The position numbers and the translations under genes were made by a program. This document shows positions 5,625 through 8,975 of a stretch of 8,975 nt of DNA, piece by piece (the first letter of the stretch is position 1; every line of letters begins with the position of its first letter). Below the pieces are notes generated by a model. The model did not search any database. It was not told where the DNA came from and worked only from the letters and a program-made list of their open reading frames with translations. The DNA is from an uncultured Bacteroidota bacterium (GTDB lineage: Bacteria > Bacteroidota > Bacteroidia > Flavobacteriales > Flavobacteriaceae): the NCBI GenBank assembly GCA_903837025.1, contig CAILTC010000102.1, positions 1 to 8,975 on the forward strand, written 5' to 3'.

Positions 5625-6095
5625 CTACAATCCAATCTGCCTTCCGTAACCTAAAATCTGCCTTTTTGCTTCGCCAACTACAAACGCAACCGAATTGGCA
5701 ATATTAAAACTTCGGATTAAATTGGACATCGGAATCGTCAAATGATTTTCGAATCTACCTAAAATCGCTGCGCTTAAACCTTTGCTTTCTTTACCAAAAA
5801 CAAGCCAATCACCGTCCTGAAAATCAGCTTCATAAATAGATTTTTCGGAATGGGAACTCATCAAGAAAACACGCGATTGATCTGGAATTTGGGCAATCCA
5901 TTCTTCGATATTTTGATATTCCGTAACTTCGAGATGCACCCAATAATCCAATCCGGAACGTTTCAGGTTTTTATCATTGATGACAAATCCAAAAGGATGA
6001 ATCAGGTGCAAACGGCTTTGAGTACCCACACACAACCGACCAATATTACCGGTGTTGTTAGGAATTTCGGGTTCAACTAAGACTATATTTAACAT
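5625..6095 (-). CDS. trmL: tRNA (cytidine/uridine 34-2'-O-)-methyltransferase TrmL
   Basis: The 156-residue product is a minimal SPOUT-fold methyltransferase of the TrmL (YibK) type, which methylates the ribose of the wobble nucleotide in certain leucine tRNAs using S-adenosylmethionine. It starts MLNIVLVEPEIPNNTGNIGR, the family N-terminus. It has LHLIHPFGF and the KRSGLDYW block, then VFGKESKGL (about 100-108). It ends with the knot region IPM followed by RSFNIANSVAFVVGEAKRQ, which forms the cofactor site and dimer interface. Its length is normal for the family. It follows rluE by 71 bases on the same strand and may be cotranscribed with it. It meets the ATPase gene tail to tail with a 2-base gap, so no dedicated terminator fits between them. 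Its TAG stop lies in an 11-nt sequence shared with the riboswitch insert. Confidence 0.92.
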   Translation of the reverse strand: MLNIVLVEPEIPNNTGNIGRLCVGTQSRLHLIHPFGFVINDKNLKRSGLDYWVHLEVTEYQNIEEWIAQIPDQSRVFLMSSHSEKSIYEADFQDGDWLVFGKESKGLSAAILGRFENHLTIPMSNLIRSFNIANSVAFVVGEAKRQILGYGRQIGL

Positions 6096-6102
6096 CGTTT
6101 TT

Positions 6103-6130
6103 TTTGTTTATTCGGTGATTTGTTTATTCG
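6103..6130. repeat. 12-bp direct repeat upstream of trmL
   Basis: TTTGTTTATTCG occurs at 6103-6114 and again at 6119-6130. Its role is unknown; it lies in the short gap between rluE and trmL. Confidence 0.6.
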
Positions 6131-6154
6131 TTTAATAGGAAATCAGAAACGTAA

Positions 6155-6188
6155 AAAATTCATAACTCATAATTCAAAATTCATAACT
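6155..6188. repeat. 13-bp direct repeat spanning the 3' end of rluE
   Basis: AAAATTCATAACT occurs at 6155-6167 and at 6176-6188, with related ATAATTC sequence between. The second copy lies within the last codons of rluE, so the C-terminal residues V-M-N-F-E-L and the stop codon are encoded by repeat sequence. Confidence 0.65.
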
Positions 6189-6736
6189 TCTTTTACTTCT
6201 CCAGCTTGTAAATCGTTCAAATATACATTTCCTATTCGAACGCGTATCAATCGCAAAGTAGGAAAACCAACCGCTGCCGTCATCTTACGAACTTGGCGAA
6301 ACTTCCCTTCATTTACTGTAATCGAAGCCCAAGATGTAGGTCCGTGACGCTCGTCCCTTATTTTTTTTCCTCTTTCACCAAAAGCGGGAACTTCACTGAC
6401 TATAAAGGATTGACATGGTTTTGTGATGTATTTGGTTCCGTTGAAACCAATTTCGACACCCATTTTCATTTTTTCGATGGCATCTTGAGTAATAACTCCA
6501 TCTACTTGAACGTAATATTCTTTGTCTACTTTTTTGCTGCGTACCTTTTCGCTCATCTTTCCATCGGTGGTGAGTAACAATAACCCTTCGGAATCCTCAT
6601 CAAGCCGGCCAATAGCCATAGTTCCTTGTGGAAAATCGTGCAATTCGCCCAAGAGTTTCTTTTTGCGTTTGAGTTCGTAAATAAATTGACTTAAATAGCC
6701 ATAGGGTTTGTGAATGATGAAATGAGAATGGGTCAT
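6167..6736 (-). CDS. rluE: RsuA/RluE-family rRNA pseudouridine synthase
   Basis: The 189-residue product is a short pseudouridine synthase of the RsuA/RluB/RluE/RluF family; E. coli RluE converts U2457 of 23S rRNA. It begins with the IIHKPYGYLSQF strand without the S4 domain found in RsuA and RluB, which points to RluE. The catalytic motif GRLDEDSEGLLLLTTDG starts at residue 43, with the predicted nucleophile D46. KVDKEYYVQVDG follows, then the C-terminal block EGKFRQVRKMTAAVGFPTLR and LIRVRIGNVYL. The ATG at 6736 places the first strand at the protein start and follows a good -7 promoter element. The last few residues come from an AT-rich direct repeat, so the original C-terminus may have differed. 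It is transcribed in the same direction as the tracrRNA, whose terminator lies just upstream. Confidence 0.88.
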   Translation of the reverse strand: MTHSHFIIHKPYGYLSQFIYELKRKKKLLGELHDFPQGTMAIGRLDEDSEGLLLLTTDGKMSEKVRSKKVDKEYYVQVDGVITQDAIEKMKMGVEIGFNGTKYITKPCQSFIVSEVPAFGERGKKIRDERHGPTSWASITVNEGKFRQVRKMTAAVGFPTLRLIRVRIGNVYLNDLQAGEVKEVMNFEL

Positions 6737-6755
6737 TTGTTTTTTATTTTGAAGA

Positions 6756-6763
6756 CAAAGATA
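6756..6763 (-). promoter_or_regulatory. Probable -7 promoter element of rluE (and perhaps trmL)
   Basis: On the minus strand this reads TATCTTTG, an exact TAnnTTTG match 19 bases before the rluE ATG. It lies directly downstream of the tracrRNA terminator, so rluE can be transcribed independently. The -33 box is weak. Confidence 0.6.
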
Positions 6764-6777
6764 GTTTTGTTTTAAAT

Positions 6778-6809
6778 AAAAAAAGCGACAACCGTGAGGA
6801 TGCCGCTTT
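6778..6809 (-). terminator. Intrinsic terminator of the tracrRNA
   Basis: On the minus strand AAAGCG pairs with CGCTTT, continued by GCATCC with GGTTGT (one U-U mismatch, one G-U pair), around a TCAC loop, followed by a run of seven T. It ends the tracrRNA and should insulate rluE. Confidence 0.88.
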
Positions 6810-6880
6810 GAATGTTTTCACAACGGAATAATCCTTATTGTGAATTGCTTCAAAATTGTACTGCAATGTTACAACAAAAG
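6778..6880 (-). ncRNA. tracrRNA of the type II-C CRISPR-Cas9 system
   Basis: Read on the minus strand, the RNA has the parts of a II-C tracrRNA in the right order. An anti-repeat (about 6838-6875) contains GAAGCAATTCACAA. Next comes an AAGGATTATTCC nexus hairpin that can be extended by CACAA/TTGTG pairing (6819-6842), then an AAAACATTC linker, then a GC-containing terminator hairpin with a U run. The ACAATAAGG junction is the same as in Neisseria meningitidis tracrRNA, another II-C system. The plus strand of the anti-repeat (TTGTGAATTGCTT and following) resembles Bacteroidota II-C CRISPR repeats, so the array repeat should begin close to GTTGTGAATTGCTT. It lies between rluE and cas9, divergent from cas9. 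The 5' end is not defined: I found no confident promoter between about 6880 and 6985. Confidence 0.88.
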
Positions 6881-6985
6881 TTTTAATGTTTGAATGAGGA
6901 AAACCGTAAACTAGTTAATTTTCTTTTGATTAAATTTCGAGATTAAATAAGATAACGAGAAAAATCATTGTAAAATAGCTGTGAA

Positions 6986-8975
6986 ATGAAGAAAATATTA
7001 GGATTGGATTTGGGGACTACATCGATAGGTTGGTCATTTATTAACGAAGCAGAGAATGAGAATGAAACCTCATCTATTATAAATACAGGAGTTCGCATCG
7101 TACCACTAACTACAGATGAAGAAGCAGATTTCAAAAAAGGAAATACAATTTCAATTAATGCTGATAGGACTTTAAAACGTGGTGCAAGAAGAGGTTTACA
7201 ACGTTTCAAACAAAGAAGAGATGCTTTATTAGAAACTTTTAATAAAATAAAATTTATTCCTTCAACTTTTATTTATGCAGAAACAGGTGTGGCAACTACT
7301 TTTTCATCTTACCAAACAAGAGCTAAATCAGCTACAGAAAAAGTGACCCAAGAAGAATTGGTTCAAGTTTTATTGATGATTAATAAAAAACGTGGTTATA
7401 AAAGTAGTCGAAAAGCAAAAACAGCCGAAGAAGGAGAAGCGATTGACGGAATGAAAATTGCCAAAGAAATTTTCGAAAACAATTTAACTCCAGGGCAATG
7501 GGTTTATAATTCCTTATCAAATGGAGGCAAATATATCCCTGATTTCTATCGTTCAGATTTGCAGAAAGAAATAGAAAGGATAATACATTTTCAAAATAAA
7601 TTTCATTCGGAAATTATAAATAAAAAGTTACTTGAAGACATTCAAGGAAAATCAAGAACTCAAACTTCACAATATTTTACTGGAAAATTAAAAATAGAAC
7701 TTGCAGAAAACAAAGGAACTAGAGAAGAAACTAAGCTACAACATTACAAATGGAGAAATGATGCTCTAGCAAATGAACTTGATTTAAAGATTTTAGCTTT
7801 TATTATTACCGAAATCAATAATCAAATAAATCAGTCAAGCGGCTATCTTGGAGCTATAAGTGATCGAAGCAAAGAATTGTATTTCAATCATGAAACTGTT
7901 GGTCAGTTTCAATATAAACAACTCAAAAACAACTCCCATTCTAAACTCAAAAATGAAGTTTTTTATCGTCAGGATTATTTAGATGAGTTCGAGAAAATCT
8001 GGGAAACTCAAGCCCAATTTTATCCTGAATTAAATGACAAACTAAAATCAGAAGTTCGCGACATTACTATTTTCTTTCAAAGAAAATTGAAATCTCAAAA
8101 ACATCTAATAAGTCATTGTGAATTTGAAAAAGGACATAAGGCTATTCCTAAATCATCTCCTTTATTTCAGGATTTCAGAATTTGGCAGAATTTGAATAAT
8201 ATTATTGTCAAAAATGAAACCACAAAAGAACCTTTTATTTTGGATGAAGATTTGAAAAAACTTATTGCTCAAGAATTATTATTTAAAGAAAGTATGACAG
8301 ATGCTCAAATGTTAACTTTTTGCGAACTAAAGAAAGGAAGTCATTCCGTTAATTTCAAAAAAATTGAAGGTAATCGAACAAATACGGCACTATACAAAGC
8401 ATTTGAAAAAATACTTGAATTAGAAGGCTATGAAATGGGTTTTTCTAAAATGAATTCATTCGAGATTAAAGATGCAATTTCAAACATATTTGAAACTTTA
8501 AATATTAATACTAAAATATTAGATTTTGATCCAACCATTCAAGGAAATAGTTTTGACAAACAGCCATATTATCAATTGTGGCATTTATTATATTCAGCAG
8601 AAGAAGATGTTTTTTTGAAAAAAAATCTCATGAACAAATTTGGTTTTAAAGAAAACCACATCCCTTTTCTTTTGAATATAAATTTACAAGCTGATTACGG
8701 AAGTTTGAGTGCCAAAGCCATCAAAAAAGTATTACCACATCTTATGGATGGGCAAATTTATGACGTCGCTTGCAGTTTGTCTGGTTATAACCATTCATCA
8801 TCATTAACTACAGAACAAAATAATGAAAGAATCTTAAAAGACTCATTAGATTTAATCAAGAAAAGTAGTTTACGAAATCCAGTGGTAGAAAAAATCCTTA
8901 ATCAAATGATTAATGTGATTAATGCCATAATTACAGACCCATCAATGGGAAAACCAGATGAAATCCGTGTAGAAC
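6986..8975 (+). CDS. cas9: Type II-C CRISPR endonuclease Cas9, N-terminal part (cut by the window end)
   Basis: Cas9 uses a crRNA-tracrRNA pair to cut matching DNA. The ATG at 6986 opens a frame with no stop through the last base, giving 663 complete codons. RuvC-I is ILGLDLGTTSIGW (4-16) with the predicted catalytic D8. The arginine-rich bridge helix is near 59-84 (RTLKRGARRGLQRFKQRRDA). RGYKSSRK (136-143) is the conserved post-bridge motif of II-C enzymes. A long helical recognition lobe follows, containing YDVACSLSGYNHSSS, and NPVVEKILNQMINVINAII begins at 631. The final residues DEIRVE are the start of RuvC-II, whose Glu is the last complete codon (8972-8974). RuvC-II near residue 660 implies a large Bacteroidota-type II-C Cas9 of perhaps 1,400 residues or more. 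HNH, RuvC-III and the PAM-interacting domain lie outside the window. GTG at 6981 cannot be the start because TGA follows in frame. No frameshift is visible. Confidence 0.95.
   Translation, partial: MKKILGLDLGTTSIGWSFINEAENENETSSIINTGVRIVPLTTDEEADFKKGNTISINADRTLKRGARRGLQRFKQRRDALLETFNKIKFIPSTFIYAETGVATTFSSYQTRAKSATEKVTQEELVQVLLMINKKRGYKSSRKAKTAEEGEAIDGMKIAKEIFENNLTPGQWVYNSLSNGGKYIPDFYRSDLQKEIERIIHFQNKFHSEIINKKLLEDIQGKSRTQTSQYFTGKLKIELAENKGTREETKLQHYKWRNDALANELDLKILAFIITEINNQINQSSGYLGAISDRSKELYFNHETVGQFQYKQLKNNSHSKLKNEVFYRQDYLDEFEKIWETQAQFYPELNDKLKSEVRDITIFFQRKLKSQKHLISHCEFEKGHKAIPKSSPLFQDFRIWQNLNNIIVKNETTKEPFILDEDLKKLIAQELLFKESMTDAQMLTFCELKKGSHSVNFKKIEGNRTNTALYKAFEKILELEGYEMGFSKMNSFEIKDAISNIFETLNINTKILDFDPTIQGNSFDKQPYYQLWHLLYSAEEDVFLKKNLMNKFGFKENHIPFLLNINLQADYGSLSAKAIKKVLPHLMDGQIYDVACSLSGYNHSSSLTTEQNNERILKDSLDLIKKSSLRNPVVEKILNQMINVINAIITDPSMGKPDEIRVE

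Noticed and set aside
6838..6875. A single CRISPR-repeat-like sequence read on the plus strand
   Set aside because: Only one copy is present, with no spacers. The minus strand continues into a nexus hairpin and terminator, so it is the tracrRNA anti-repeat, not an array.
6943..7209. 88-residue open frame on the minus strand overlapping the cas9 start
   Set aside because: It lies opposite well-conserved Cas9 RuvC-I and bridge-helix codons and shows no recognisable protein features.

Overview
The window looks like a chromosomal segment of a Flavobacterium-like bacterium (Bacteroidota, Flavobacteriia). The grounds are an AT-rich sequence, a type IX secretion sorting tail on a secreted protein, several copies of the TAnnTTTG -7 promoter element used by the Bacteroidota sigma factor, and Bacteroidota-like versions of an ABC transporter and Cas9. 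Genus is inference; no rRNA or taxonomic marker is present.

Left part (1-5622): a vitamin B12 uptake locus, heavily scarred. A cobalamin riboswitch at 1-228 on the minus strand controls a gene off the left edge, most simply a TonB-dependent B12 receptor. On the plus strand lie a BtuF-like binding lipoprotein (1949-3091), a BtuC/FecCD-like permease (3176-4207) and a BtuD/FecE-like ATPase (4840-5622). Between the riboswitch and the lipoprotein gene sit a dead antitoxin/toxin pair (303-770), an 86% identical ghost of the first part of the lipoprotein gene (850-945), and a gene for a secreted T9SS cargo protein (1030-1890). Between permease and ATPase is a 627-bp unit (4208-4834) bounded by 26-nt inverted repeats with one mismatch and carrying a GxxExxY gene. 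Removing it on paper, with one flanking TAA, leaves the permease stop codon two bases before the ATPase ATG, so it looks like an insertion into a tight operon.

Middle (5625-6736, minus strand): two RNA-modification genes, trmL and rluE, meeting the ATPase gene tail to tail with a 2-base gap. Short direct repeats lie at their 3' ends and in the gap between them.

Right part (6778-8975): the left edge of a type II-C CRISPR-Cas locus. A well-formed tracrRNA (anti-repeat, nexus hairpin, intrinsic terminator) is encoded on the minus strand, and cas9 starts just beyond it on the plus strand. The cas9 frame is open to the window end, where its last complete codon is the predicted catalytic Glu of RuvC-II. 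No CRISPR array, cas1 or cas2 is in the window; they are expected downstream.

The least explained signal is the inverted-repeat-bounded GxxExxY unit. The tracrRNA, the lipoprotein-gene ghost and the palindrome inside the riboswitch are the next most interesting.
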